DNA of 64,000 bases from Neoalteromonas facilis. GTDB taxonomy: Bacteria > Pseudomonadota > Gammaproteobacteria > Enterobacterales > Alteromonadaceae. The stretch lies in assembly GCF_002807665.1 (NCBI RefSeq), contig NZ_PEAY01000001.1, positions 1,276,370 to 1,340,369 on the forward strand. Direction: 5' to 3'. This document shows positions 8,255 through 17,812 of the stretch, piece after piece. The translations under genes were made by a program, and so were the position numbers. Each line of letters starts with the position of its first letter. Position 1 is the stretch's first letter. Below the pieces are notes generated by a model. The model saw nothing but the letters and a program-made list of their open reading frames with translations, was not told the DNA's origin and ran no database searches.

Positions 8255-10306
8255 TTAATTGAATTTAATTCTCTCTAATTCTGCTTGCAATTCATTTTTT
8301 ACGCCTTCCCACTCGGTTGCATTTGAAATCACTCGTGGCGTTACCAAAACGACTAACTCTGTTTTATCACCCGATTTTGACTTAGATTTAAACAAATTGC
8401 CAAAAAGTGGGAGGTCGCCTAATAACGGTACTTTGCTTTCACCAGAACTATTGTTTTCACTGATTAGCCCCCCGAGCACTACCATCTGGCCATCTTGCGC
8501 GATAACCTCTGTTCTTATTTTTCGCTCAAAAATAGCAGGCGTTCCACTTACCGTTGAAACGCCATCTACTTGGTTACTGATAGATTGGCTGATCTCAAGC
8601 GTTACTATGCCTTTTGCATTGACAGTTGGGGTCACGGATAATTCTACGCCAGTTTGACGGTAATCAATATTTGTCCTCGCTAAACTGTTCGCATCATTGG
8701 CATCTATAGTAGTTCCAGTCACAATTGGGATTTCTGTCCCAACATTAATATTGGCTTCTACGCCATCTCTCACAACTAAAGAAGGCCGTGAAATGACATT
8801 CACCAGACTGTCTGACTCAAAAAGTTGCATGTTGACTGAGCCACTGCCTCCAGTTAAAACGTAGCTGAGTCCGCCAACATCTCCCAGACCAAATGCTCCT
8901 GACGTTGATAAACTGTAATCTCCGCGACTGAAGGCAAACTCAACGCCCTGCGCAAACTTATCCGTAAGAGTAACCTCTGCAATTAGTACTTCAAGTGCTA
9001 CTTGTCGTGGCATAACATCCAAACGCCTAATCAATGGCAGTAGCTGCTTATACCTTTTACCGTTTGTATTAAAAACTAACGAATTAGACCTCTCATCTAT
9101 CACTAATCTGGTTCCATCTTTGCCACTCGCAACTAGCCCTGCGCTAGTCTCGCTCTTGCGGACATCTTCACTTTGCTGCCTCCCGCTTGTTTGATTCCCA
9201 ATAGGAGAGGCAGAGGGTGCATCGCCCATCAACCTTGCAAGACTCTCACCCAAATCAATGGCCCTTGCATACTGAGGTTCATAAACAAAATAATCTAGGC
9301 TGTCTTCATCAGAAGGCTGATCCAACTGTTCCAACCAAAAAACTGTTCTCTGAATTACAGGCGGCGTGTTCGCGAACATTATTAAAGTGTTTAGCCTATG
9401 CAAAGTTATAAATGATAATGCTGATTCGGGTTTATTTTCCCCGCTAGCAATTCCTTCCTGGTTAAGGATTTCAGGTAGTTTCTCAACTAATAAATCGAGT
9501 GATACAAAAACCGGTTTGTACAATGCAATATGCCGATTGCTATAAATCGGTTGATCAACCAACTTTATAAACTCAAGGGCTTTGAGAATATCATTTCGCT
9601 TGCCTTGAATTAGCATTAAATTTCTTTCTAAATAAGGTGTCACTTTAACGCCTACAAAGCGACTTATCGTAGTGGCGAGGGATGTTTGTGCTCCGTGTAC
9701 AAAAGGTACCATTTGTAATATATCTAACGAAGTTTCAGGAACACTTTCAATTGTATTACCGTAACCAAAGGCTGTATTCGATGTGGTATCGGCACTCCCC
9801 TTGACAATGTAAAAAAGTCCATCGGAGAACCTAACTGCGTACCCCCTCTCTTGCAAAAGCTCAAAACTTAACTGGAATAATCGTCTTTCAGATATCCTCT
9901 CTCTAATATTCAAGCTAACGGGATTGTTGTCTGACTGGACATTTTCGCCAAGCACATAATTAACGGAGAGCAAATCACCAAATACATAATGCAAATATTC
10001 TTGAAACGGAAGTGAATCTGCTGACACAGAGACAGACTCTGAGTCAGAAAAACCTGCAAGCATATCAGTTGCATTATTTAAGTTGGTGTCAGCACCCTCA
10101 TATGGAAACAGATACTTAACTGCTCGGCTCTCTTGCTTATCTTCACCAGACGCTATGGTGTCAGCGCCTGAAGCGTTTGCTTCTACTTTTCCTGTTAAGT
10201 ATGAATTAGATACATTTAGGGGTTGCGTAGGTGCAGCACACCCAGAAATAACTGCCACCAGAAAATACAAGGAAACATTCTTGCTAAATTTCATATTCAT
10301 TTTCAC
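8255..10306 (-). CDS. gspD: Type II secretion secretin GspD (lipoprotein form)
   Basis: Outer-membrane secretin, 683 residues, last gene of the operon. The N-terminus is a lipoprotein signal ending in VISGC, so the protein may reach the outer membrane without a separate pilotin. An N0/STN-like domain (about 90-165, SVNYVLGENV) is followed by N-type ring domains with IQGKRNDI. Next come a Gly/Ser/Gln-rich linker (about 355-390) and the secretin core from about 420. The core carries PRQVALEVLIAEV, the VPLLGDLPLFGNLF gate-region signature, and a closing ELVVLVTPRVI. The length is typical of GspD. It follows the C-like gene by 14 bases. MshL- or PilQ-type secretins are alternatives, but the linked G-H-I-J-K pseudopilins favour T2SS. 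Confidence 0.87.
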   Translation of the reverse strand: MKMNMKFSKNVSLYFLVAVISGCAAPTQPLNVSNSYLTGKVEANASGADTIASGEDKQESRAVKYLFPYEGADTNLNNATDMLAGFSDSESVSVSADSLPFQEYLHYVFGDLLSVNYVLGENVQSDNNPVSLNIRERISERRLFQLSFELLQERGYAVRFSDGLFYIVKGSADTTSNTAFGYGNTIESVPETSLDILQMVPFVHGAQTSLATTISRFVGVKVTPYLERNLMLIQGKRNDILKALEFIKLVDQPIYSNRHIALYKPVFVSLDLLVEKLPEILNQEGIASGENKPESALSFITLHRLNTLIMFANTPPVIQRTVFWLEQLDQPSDEDSLDYFVYEPQYARAIDLGESLARLMGDAPSASPIGNQTSGRQQSEDVRKSETSAGLVASGKDGTRLVIDERSNSLVFNTNGKRYKQLLPLIRRLDVMPRQVALEVLIAEVTLTDKFAQGVEFAFSRGDYSLSTSGAFGLGDVGGLSYVLTGGSGSVNMQLFESDSLVNVISRPSLVVRDGVEANINVGTEIPIVTGTTIDANDANSLARTNIDYRQTGVELSVTPTVNAKGIVTLEISQSISNQVDGVSTVSGTPAIFERKIRTEVIAQDGQMVVLGGLISENNSSGESKVPLLGDLPLFGNLFKSKSKSGDKTELVVLVTPRVISNATEWEGVKNELQAELERIKFN

Positions 10307-10320
10307 CTAAGACATAGTCT

Positions 10321-10857
10321 TTATTTTCTTGATTTGTACATTGTCAGAGTGAGAGTTTCGACTTCACTATTTGAGTCGCTTCCTACATTGTCTGATTTTT
10401 TCGTTAAAGAAACGTTGGTCGTATCTATTATGTTTATCTTGTAACCCTGATATTCATCATTATCGCTCAGGGAGACCAGAATGACATTCCCAGATTTGCC
10501 TTTGGTTGAAAGCAATATCTTGTTAGTCTTTTCAGCCCGATCACTTATAAAAACACCGAGCAATCTTATCTGTTGTCCATCCAACACCAACTGAGTGAAG
10601 TTTCCATTCTCGAGAACCTCGCTTACAAGTTCTGGCTCAGAATCGCCAGTTCCGGCCAAATTTTGTTCATAACGACGTATAATCTCTTCAACACTCGATA
10701 CACGCGTATTTGTTACACTAGGAAAAAAGGTAACCAAATCATCTTGTAAAGATGCAATATTCATTTCTGTATATTGAGTTGACTCTCTCTCACCTATAAA
10801 AACATTGATCGCCACGTACGAGCTAACGAGAAAAACGAAAACACGAAAAAGGTTCAT
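10321..10857 (-). CDS. GspC-like inner-membrane protein (HR-like domain only)
   Basis: A 178-residue protein with one N-terminal membrane segment (about residues 5-20) and a periplasmic part. Residues 95-150 (IRLLGVFISDRAEKTNKILL, then an INIIDTTNVSLTK strand) have the layout of the GspC homology region, or of PilP, that contacts the N0 domain of the secretin. It lacks a PDZ domain, so it is shorter than classical GspC. It sits between the GspM-like gene (4-base overlap) and gspD, which supports the C/P role. Sequence similarity is weak and the assignment relies on position and topology. Confidence 0.55.
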   Translation of the reverse strand: MNLFRVFVFLVSSYVAINVFIGERESTQYTEMNIASLQDDLVTFFPSVTNTRVSSVEEIIRRYEQNLAGTGDSEPELVSEVLENGNFTQLVLDGQQIRLLGVFISDRAEKTNKILLSTKGKSGNVILVSLSDNDEYQGYKINIIDTTNVSLTKKSDNVGSDSNSEVETLTLTMYKSRK

Positions 10858-11429
10858 TCTTCTGCTCTATTAAATTTAAAAAATACTAACGAAATCACTC
10901 CTCTTGCTCGCCCAAGCGAAGTTTCATTGTGATATTGAACCGATAATCTAAAATCACTTAACTTGACAAAGTGCGGAGATGAATCAAGTCGCAATAGCAG
11001 AAGAATGATGTCTGACAGTTTGCCTTCAACAGTCATTGAAAGACGCTGCGCTGTGTAAGCTCCATCGCTCAAGGTTAAGGGCGATTCCCAACCAATATTC
11101 TCAACATTAATAGAATATTCACTCAAAAGTAAATTTAATCGCCGCTGTTCTTCCAACTGGAATTCATTTGAATCCTCAGTGCCGATAAAAACACCATTGA
11201 ATTCAGAGAGCATGCTTTTTAACTTATCTACTTCCGATGCAATCGAGTCTTGGTTCGCAACCAAGGTTTTAACTCTATCGAGTCTCGACTGCTCCATTGC
11301 TATCGAATCTTGATTAATATTGATCCAGTCGACCCAAGGATAAAACACAAATCTGATAAGAACTAAAATACCAATCACCCAGAAATAGAGGTCGTACTTC
11401 CGTATTTCTTCACTCAGTGATTCACTCAT
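10854..11429 (-). CDS. gspM: GspM/PilO-like inner-membrane platform protein
   Basis: 191 residues: a short cytoplasmic N-terminus, one membrane helix (about 14-30), a charged coiled-coil-like stretch (about 38-80), and a small alpha/beta domain ending in VISLVFFKFN. This is the topology of GspM and of PilO, which pair with GspL or PilN at the inner membrane. It overlaps the GspL-like gene by 8 bases and the C-like gene by 4. The primary sequence is diverged, so the call rests on order and architecture. Confidence 0.65.
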   Translation of the reverse strand: MSESLSEEIRKYDLYFWVIGILVLIRFVFYPWVDWININQDSIAMEQSRLDRVKTLVANQDSIASEVDKLKSMLSEFNGVFIGTEDSNEFQLEEQRRLNLLLSEYSINVENIGWESPLTLSDGAYTAQRLSMTVEGKLSDIILLLLRLDSSPHFVKLSDFRLSVQYHNETSLGRARGVISLVFFKFNRAEE

Positions 11430-12549
11430 CTAATGAAACCTCCACTGGAATAAAGCTTATCACGAATCTTTCTCGCCCCCGATTACTTCTGACTGGCGAA
11501 TCAAATTTCACGTCAGCAGCGGTATCAATTTCAGATAATTTAGTCAATATGGACGTAGCTTGTTCAGCTTCACCACTAATAACAACCCGATCATTATTGA
11601 AGACAACTCGTTGTATTCGAGCATCCTCTACTATAGAAAGATAAGCATTCCAAATCAGGTGTGTTGGAATTTGCTGTTGAGCCAATTCACTATGACCATG
11701 TATAACTTTTCTCAGAGTTTCGACTTGTTGCTGCTCACTCAACGCTGTATCTACTTCCGGCCCATACTTGGATAATTGCTCTTGAATACTCCACTGGTTA
11801 TACAACAAAAAACCAGAGTAAAGAATTAATCCTGCAAAAAAAGTACTGCAACTTACGAGTCCGGCATTCTTAACTAATTCTTTTATTAGGCCAGAAGTAA
11901 AGGTTGGCAATCGAGCAAATGTTACTATGTTTGAAAACACATTTTTATAGAAAACATTAAGGATTTGCTTATACGTTTGCCTTTGAGATATGCGTTTAAG
12001 CTCCAACGTATCCGGTAGCCCACAAGCAAGTGAGAAATGTTGCTTATCCTTAATTACTGCTGTCGTGGGTTGAGAATAAACTACTCCCTTTGACTTAATT
12101 GCAAAGTAAGACGAGTCTAAATCGTTAGAATACGTTTGTGTTATGAAACCATTAGAAACCGCAACAAGCCAACTTTCAGGTATCAGGCAAAACGCGTCAG
12201 GAACGGAGTCGTCAAAAGTCCATATGTTAACTATTGTTTTCCCTTTCTCAGTTTTTACAATCTTGTATGAGTACCTGTTGCCTGAATACTCTAACGCTAA
12301 TAACTTCTTTACATCGCTATGAGACTCGATAGGCAATACTCTGACTTCCTCGTTGTAACGACTCCTATGCACGATCGCGATCAATTGCCTCAAAATTGAC
12401 ATTGGTTCAAAAGAAGTTACTTCATTCTGCAAGAGTGAATTAATTGGGATTACATTGTTCGGCCCCACGTATATAGAACACCCTGCAATGAAAGTATTCA
12501 AAAACGCTGAGTTTGCTCTATGCTCGTTGCTCATTTGCTTATTTCGCAC
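11422..12549 (-). CDS. gspL: GspL-like inner-membrane platform protein
   Basis: 375 residues. An N-terminal cytoplasmic part of about 230 residues precedes a single membrane helix (about 235-255, AGLILYSGFLLYN) and a periplasmic ferredoxin-like domain ending in FVISFIPVEV. In T2SS, GspL binds the ATPase GspE and partners GspM. The cytoplasmic region is weakly conserved compared with classical GspL, so this may be a PilM/PilN-like fusion. Its GTG start overlaps the gspK stop (TAGTG); an ATG six codons later is also possible. Confidence 0.65.
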   Translation of the reverse strand: MRNKQMSNEHRANSAFLNTFIAGCSIYVGPNNVIPINSLLQNEVTSFEPMSILRQLIAIVHRSRYNEEVRVLPIESHSDVKKLLALEYSGNRYSYKIVKTEKGKTIVNIWTFDDSVPDAFCLIPESWLVAVSNGFITQTYSNDLDSSYFAIKSKGVVYSQPTTAVIKDKQHFSLACGLPDTLELKRISQRQTYKQILNVFYKNVFSNIVTFARLPTFTSGLIKELVKNAGLVSCSTFFAGLILYSGFLLYNQWSIQEQLSKYGPEVDTALSEQQQVETLRKVIHGHSELAQQQIPTHLIWNAYLSIVEDARIQRVVFNNDRVVISGEAEQATSILTKLSEIDTAADVKFDSPVRSNRGRERFVISFIPVEVSLDE

Positions 12550-13445
12550 TAAAGTTTACTTATGTTCAATTCGTTAATCGGCCCAGAGGCGCCTGATGCA
12601 TATGGATTAACATTCCATATACTTTTTTTCACCATTGTAATTTCACCGACCGTTGAGCTTATCGTGACATCTATATTGTTTGAGAAGTTAAACCATACAC
12701 TTTCATCTGGTGCAATGTTCACTATCGACTGAAAGTCTACTAGAGAAACAAAACCAATCTGCCTTGCGGCAGCGACCATATCAGCCTCTTCGTTGGAACT
12801 CAATGATGCGATAAGTTTTTCATCAGATAAGTACGGATTCAACCAACCGGTACTATGAACAGTAAGCAGGTTTGTCAGAGCAACTATTTCTTCCTGAGAA
12901 AATAGGTTTAACTCTTGTAATTGCTGCTTATGCGTAAACATTGTATTTGGAAGCCTAACGCTATAAGAATTAGACTCCAAGGTAGTACTTGATGTTACTA
13001 CATCGTCGGGATCTTGCGCGTCAATTAATAGTCTACAAATAAAATTGGAGCGAGCATGAGGAATTCCATATTGTCGTAAAGCTGGCACCAGTTTTTCGCA
13101 ATCAACGTAATTAAGGCTGAGTAATCCTGCCTGATCTTGTAACTCGATTTCTGACGTATTGAGTAATGAAAATCTCTGACCATAAAAATTCCAATCTATA
13201 AAATTAGATCCTGTGTTCAGTTCATTAACAAATTTTTCTCTTGTTAAGAGTTCAAACGCAATAATACTTTCCGCATTAAACAACTCAATTTGTGACTGTA
13301 CTCTATATTGGGAGATTTGGGCGACAGCAACCTGTTTTCTTGCCATATCTGTTAGATAAAGCAAAAGGACAGATAAAATAGAAATCAATAACAACACTTG
13401 TACAAGTGCGATACCGGTATTCACGCCTCGAATTTGTGCTTTCAT
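12549..13445 (-). CDS. gspK: Minor pseudopilin GspK
   Basis: 298 residues with a class III-type N-terminus: a short basic leader, then G followed by IALVQVLLLISIL. Position 5 after the expected cut is Gln, not Glu. Loss of Glu5 is the hallmark of GspK, the tip pseudopilin, and its size (far larger than G/H/I) also fits. The central part has the helical SAM-like insert pattern (LNYVDCEKLVPAL, later LNLFSQEEIVAL). It lies directly after gspJ without a gap and before gspL. Confidence 0.82.
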   Translation of the reverse strand: MKAQIRGVNTGIALVQVLLLISILSVLLLYLTDMARKQVAVAQISQYRVQSQIELFNAESIIAFELLTREKFVNELNTGSNFIDWNFYGQRFSLLNTSEIELQDQAGLLSLNYVDCEKLVPALRQYGIPHARSNFICRLLIDAQDPDDVVTSSTTLESNSYSVRLPNTMFTHKQQLQELNLFSQEEIVALTNLLTVHSTGWLNPYLSDEKLIASLSSNEEADMVAAARQIGFVSLVDFQSIVNIAPDESVWFNFSNNIDVTISSTVGEITMVKKSIWNVNPYASGASGPINELNISKL

Positions 13446-14147
13446 TTAAAGCTCAGTACGACTTTCTATAGCGTTTGTCATGTATCTCACTGACTTTTCG
13501 TCTAGTTTCAACCTGTAGTCAGCAAGACCCGACTCATCAATCACGGATATGTTTATTTCGAAAGGCATAATTTGACGTTCTGTACCGTCGAAAACTGCCG
13601 TCCAGCTGGGTGATATTTCTGAGTCATAATCACTGGCCTCCCCCTGTTGGTCGTATGTTTCAAATCCATAATATGAAATATTAAACTCACTCAAATCGTC
13701 AAATAACACGATGGAACGGTCAAAAACAAGCTCCTGATCAGTTGAAGTAAGCTCTAGCATGGGCATGGAAACCGCTTGATAAACGACCTCAAATCTTCCG
13801 TCCTCTTGTTGAGTGGCATTAATACGAAAAACCTCTGACGAAGTAGCATCAAATAGCCCTTGACTATTTATAGATAAAAGACTCTTTTCATTACCAATAA
13901 AAAAAAATACGGGCTTCAATTCTCCATTTTGCTCATGCTCTACTATGTGAGGAGCAATCAAATGCAACTGTCGCTGTATAATTGCAAGCGATTTCATTTT
14001 ATCTATGGCGCAATCATATTCTTTTGTTTCATATTCCCATTTAGAAGACAAGAGTAGATATATATAACTACCCGTCATTAACATTGCTGACAAAATTGTC
14101 ATCGAGATCATTAACTCTACAAGTGTAAAACCTTTCTTACTCGTCAT
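13446..14147 (-). CDS. gspJ: Minor pseudopilin GspJ
   Basis: 233 residues starting MTSKKGFTLVELMISMTIL. This is a prepilin cleavage motif (G|FTLVE) with a very short leader and the invariant Glu5, followed by a hydrophobic helix. The size and order (I-J-K) match GspJ of the pseudopilus tip complex. It overlaps gspI by 11 bases. The enzyme that cuts it, a GspO/PilD prepilin peptidase, is not in the window. Confidence 0.82.
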   Translation of the reverse strand: MTSKKGFTLVELMISMTILSAMLMTGSYIYLLLSSKWEYETKEYDCAIDKMKSLAIIQRQLHLIAPHIVEHEQNGELKPVFFFIGNEKSLLSINSQGLFDATSSEVFRINATQQEDGRFEVVYQAVSMPMLELTSTDQELVFDRSIVLFDDLSEFNISYYGFETYDQQGEASDYDSEISPSWTAVFDGTERQIMPFEINISVIDESGLADYRLKLDEKSVRYMTNAIESRTEL

Positions 14148-14577
14148 TCCAACTCAACTCATACAACTGAAATTCCCTTGAAGTGTCACCATTATTAACC
14201 TGCACGTGAATATTCCATAAAGCATATTTTCTTGGAAAATTCTCAAGCTGTTGTGAATCAGGATTAAAAAATCGTGGTGGAGATGCTCGTTGAACTAACT
14301 GCAATGAGATAGAGTATTCAGTCGAAAAAACTTTAAATACTCTCCCATTCAGTACTGTGGGATCGCTATTCCGACGGACCATTTGACGCACATTATTAAG
14401 AATAATTGGGACACTAGTATCAATGGTTAGATTATCAACTGCTTTTTGGTTGGATAATAAATTAGTTCTAAAAACCAATGTCAAAGACGCTAGCGCCGCA
14501 ACCATAATAACAGTCGCAACCAATACTTCCACTAACGTAAACCCGTTCGGATACTTATACCTAAGTTGTCTTTTCAT
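14137..14577 (-). CDS. gspI: Minor pseudopilin GspI
   Basis: 146 residues with the prepilin motif NGFTLVEVLVATVIM near the N-terminus. I place the start at the ATG at 14577, which gives a typical short basic leader (MKRQLRYKYPNG). The open frame extends further to a TTG at 14607, but that would mean a longer overlap with gspH. GspI nucleates the tip complex with J and K. It overlaps gspH by 17 bases and gspJ by 11. Confidence 0.8.
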   Translation of the reverse strand: MKRQLRYKYPNGFTLVEVLVATVIMVAALASLTLVFRTNLLSNQKAVDNLTIDTSVPIILNNVRQMVRRNSDPTVLNGRVFKVFSTEYSISLQLVQRASPPRFFNPDSQQLENFPRKYALWNIHVQVNNGDTSREFQLYELSWNDE

Positions 14578-14974
14578 CAAAAACCCAAACGTTCTCTTTT
14601 CCATCAACTGCGTAATGAACTTCTGTTTGGTCCAAAAACCCTAAAGCATTAATTTTTAATGTCGTGGTAGCAAAACGCAGCTGTCTAAAACCGAGCACAT
14701 TTAATTCTTTCCCTGACTCCCCTTCAATTCGAATTTCCTGCCCACTGAGAGTTATGCGAATTGACTGGTGAGTGAGAAAACTCCTCTCTTTCCAATGCTT
14801 TATTAATAAGCGAGCTCTAAGGAGTTCAGAGCGTGCTTCAGCATTATCAAGAGTTTTCACCGCAAAAGGCCCAACTAATGATATCAACATTGCCATAAGG
14901 CTTAAAACCACCAAAATCTCGACTAACGTAAACCCATGCTTTTGGCAACGAGAAAGGCTAGAATGAGAATTCAT
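14561..14974 (-). CDS. gspH: Minor pseudopilin GspH
   Basis: 137 residues with a 13-residue leader (it contains one Cys) and the motif HGFTLVEILVVLSLMAML. The remainder is a small beta-rich head with repeated short strands (IRITLSGQEIRIEGE), as in GspH/FimT-type minor pilins. It lies between gspF (17-base overlap) and gspI. Confidence 0.8.
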   Translation of the reverse strand: MNSHSSLSRCQKHGFTLVEILVVLSLMAMLISLVGPFAVKTLDNAEARSELLRARLLIKHWKERSFLTHQSIRITLSGQEIRIEGESGKELNVLGFRQLRFATTTLKINALGFLDQTEVHYAVDGKENVWVFDEKTT

Positions 14975-16160
14975 TCACAGACACCATACTTAACAACATT
15001 GTAATTACGATCCCACCAACAAGAACTCCCATAACAACTATCATGACTGGTTCGATAAAAGCTGTAATTCGCTGTGTCCATCGCTCAAATTCATTACGTG
15101 AGCGAGTTGTAATCTCCGAGAATACTAGAGAAAGATTACCAGAGCTTTCTCCGACCTCGATTAGAGATATATGAAATGAAGAGTAAATAGAAACGCCATT
15201 AAATGACTTAGCTAGTGAATTTCCTGCCTTGACCTTGTCTATCGCAATTGCGATTTGTTTTCTGATGCTTACATTGCTGACTGAATTCAGTGCTTGAGAT
15301 AGAGCCCGGTCTACAGATAGACCTGCTGACAATGTCAACGAGAGAGCATTATTAAACCTGATTCTTTCGAGTAAGGTAACAGCAGAAGAAGCCACCGGAA
15401 GTGACAACATGAGGGACTGGACGGCATACCTCCACCTGTCAACTCGCAATGCATATTTTATGACTACACCTAAACCAATCAATACAAAAAGTAGAAAAAC
15501 TTGATATTGATTAATCCATTCGCTTACCCCCAGTAGGGCTTCCGTATACCAGGGAAGCGTTTCAATTGAATCGAACATCGTAGACATGCGTGGAATTATA
15601 AAGTTGAAGATAAAGAAAACGCTTAATACACAGATACAAAAAATAACGAACGGATAGGTCAACGACGTAATGATTTTTTGCTTAAGTGATTGCTGAAATT
15701 TAAGGTCGGTTGCAAGCCTTTCAAACACACTTGCTAAGTCACCTGTGCTCTCGCCGACCTCAACTAAATTTACGTAAAGTGGTGAGAAAGTTTCGGGTTG
15801 TAACCGCAATGCTTCAGCCAAAGTGCTCCCAGAATGCAACTGCTGAGAAATATGATAAAACAAAGAGCCAAGAGCCTCGCTTTCTATATTTTCTTCCAAA
15901 ATCTCAATCGACTTATCTATACGGACTCCCGATTTTAGAAGCAGAGATAATTCTGATGTAAAAAACTCCAACTCATCTAGCGTAACCTTCCGCTGATCGG
16001 AAAAAAAAGGCAATTTCGTCTTTTGCTCCTCTTTTATCTCCGTACATAACAGGCCTCTTGCCCTTACTATTTCAGCGGCTTCTATCCTACCTTTTGCTTT
16101 AACCACCCCTGTAGATCGACCTCCTGAATCATCATACCCCTTGTATTTATATACCTTCAT
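14958..16160 (-). CDS. gspF: Inner-membrane platform protein GspF
   Basis: 400 residues, matching the usual GspF length of about 400. After an N-terminal cytoplasmic segment (MKVYKYKGYDDSGG, typical of the family) come two homologous T2SSF domains, about 65-190 and 270-390. Each starts with a LDELEFFTSELSLLLKSGV-like or RFNNALSLTLSAGLSV-like segment. Three membrane segments are visible (about 170-190, 218-238 and 370-392). GspF is the polytopic core around which the ATPase GspE works. It follows gspE with a 1-base overlap. Confidence 0.9.
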   Translation of the reverse strand: MKVYKYKGYDDSGGRSTGVVKAKGRIEAAEIVRARGLLCTEIKEEQKTKLPFFSDQRKVTLDELEFFTSELSLLLKSGVRIDKSIEILEENIESEALGSLFYHISQQLHSGSTLAEALRLQPETFSPLYVNLVEVGESTGDLASVFERLATDLKFQQSLKQKIITSLTYPFVIFCICVLSVFFIFNFIIPRMSTMFDSIETLPWYTEALLGVSEWINQYQVFLLFVLIGLGVVIKYALRVDRWRYAVQSLMLSLPVASSAVTLLERIRFNNALSLTLSAGLSVDRALSQALNSVSNVSIRKQIAIAIDKVKAGNSLAKSFNGVSIYSSFHISLIEVGESSGNLSLVFSEITTRSRNEFERWTQRITAFIEPVMIVVMGVLVGGIVITMLLSMVSVNEFSF

Positions 16161-17812
16161 TAGCCAGCTACCCTAAGCACTTCGCTGATCGTCGTAACCC
16201 CCTTAAGAACCTTTAGAAACCCATCTTCTTTAAGTGTTCTCAATCCCTTTATAGCATTTAAGTCTCTTGCTTCACGAGAAAAAGAGTCATCCTTCTTCAG
16301 TGCTTTAACATCATCGTCACATCTCAAATATTCTGCAATTGCAACTCTTCCGACATACCCGGTATTATCGCAATGCTGACAACCTGTTGAAGTTTTGATG
16401 TTTTCTATATTTTCTCCATGAAGATCTGCAAGTTTTTCCAAAATGGATTTGTACGGTGAATCATCCTTCAACTTGTGGTGCCTCGCGCAATTTTCACAAA
16501 GCTTTCGAACCAAACGTTGGGCAACAACCGATAAAACAGCTGAATTGAGCAAAAATTCATCAACCCCTAAATCCACTAACCGTGTGTATGCAGAAGGGGC
16601 ATCATTTGTGTGGAGTGTGGAAAAAACTAAATGACCTGTCAATGCTGACTGCATTGCAATTTTTGCCGTTTCAGCATCTCTAATTTCGCCCACCATGATA
16701 ATGTCTGGGTCCTGGCGCAAGACCGTTCGTAAACCCGACGCGAAAGTAAATCCGATTTCCGAATTCACCTGAACCTGATTAATACCTTCAAGCTGATATT
16801 CAACAGGGTCTTCAAGAGTAATGATTTTCACATCATCACTGTTTAGCTTATTAAGCAGTGTATATAAAGTTGTTGTTTTACCAGAGCCCGTTGGACCTGT
16901 TAACAAAATAACTCCAGCAGTAGAACTAATGTCTTCTTCTATTAAACACCTCAGGTCTTCTGATAGGTGCAGTCGGTCCATATCATAGCGAACGCTTTCC
17001 TTTCGGAGAAACCTCAATACAATAGATTCCCCTTCATTTAAAGGAAGAGATGACACTCTAATATCAATAGCTTCACCACCGACTTTTGTTTCTATTTTTC
17101 CGTCCTGGGGACGCCGCCTTTCAGCAATGTCCATGCCTGATAAGATTTTGAGGCGTGTGATTAGTGGCATTTGCATTCGCGGAATGATTTTTTCCGCCTC
17201 GTGGAGAACGCCATCAATTCGGAAACGCGCCCTGTATTGCCCATCAATGGGTTCAATATGCATATCAGAGGCGTTTCTTTTTAATGCTCTGATCAATAAT
17301 GAGTTTAACAAATTGACAATCGGCGCTTCCGACGCCAATTCAATTAATTTCTCCTCATCACTTACTGTGCTTATCCCCGCACTATCTTCGAAAATAGAGC
17401 CTAGGCGAGTCATTAAAACCTGCAACTCACCTTCTGTAGCAATGTACAATATGGTCTTTAGTTTTTTCTTTGCTATCCATTGATTTATATCCCTATTGAC
17501 TGGGTTTAAGCATGCAAAAGTCCATTGATTTCCTTCTACATTAAGAGGAACCCAGTTTTGATTTATTAGGAATCGATACTCTGTTTCGGTAATCAGTGGC
17601 ACTGGTTCGTTCAACCAGTCAGCAATATCCAAACAAGGGATGTCAAAATAAGTGCTGTAAATTAGAGGTAATTGATCACTGGGCAGAGCTCCCATATTAA
17701 CCAATATGTTTTCCAAGCTACCTCCTTGTTTTTCTTGGTAGGCTTTAGCTTTATTTAAATCCTCAACCTCTACGCCAAAACAGTCAGACAGCGTTTTTTC
17801 TAAGTTTTTCAT
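16160..17812 (-). CDS. gspE: Type II secretion ATPase GspE
   Basis: 550 residues. An N-terminal N1E/MshEN-like domain precedes a RecA-like motor with SDMHIEP, Walker A GPTGSGKTTT (about residue 305), the Asp box, Walker B GEIRDAETA, and the His box STLHTNDA. A zinc-binding CxxC...CxxC module (CENC...CQHC) is present late in the protein, as in GspE and PilB. It powers pseudopilus assembly from the cytoplasmic face. Its ATG overlaps the gspG TGA (ATGA). Confidence 0.93.
   Translation of the reverse strand: MKNLEKTLSDCFGVEVEDLNKAKAYQEKQGGSLENILVNMGALPSDQLPLIYSTYFDIPCLDIADWLNEPVPLITETEYRFLINQNWVPLNVEGNQWTFACLNPVNRDINQWIAKKKLKTILYIATEGELQVLMTRLGSIFEDSAGISTVSDEEKLIELASEAPIVNLLNSLLIRALKRNASDMHIEPIDGQYRARFRIDGVLHEAEKIIPRMQMPLITRLKILSGMDIAERRRPQDGKIETKVGGEAIDIRVSSLPLNEGESIVLRFLRKESVRYDMDRLHLSEDLRCLIEEDISSTAGVILLTGPTGSGKTTTLYTLLNKLNSDDVKIITLEDPVEYQLEGINQVQVNSEIGFTFASGLRTVLRQDPDIIMVGEIRDAETAKIAMQSALTGHLVFSTLHTNDAPSAYTRLVDLGVDEFLLNSAVLSVVAQRLVRKLCENCARHHKLKDDSPYKSILEKLADLHGENIENIKTSTGCQHCDNTGYVGRVAIAEYLRCDDDVKALKKDDSFSREARDLNAIKGLRTLKEDGFLKVLKGVTTISEVLRVAG

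Noticed and set aside
8259..8657. 132-codon plus-strand frame inside gspD
   Set aside because: A shadow of the secretin gene, whose opposite frame has clear secretin motifs through the same bases.
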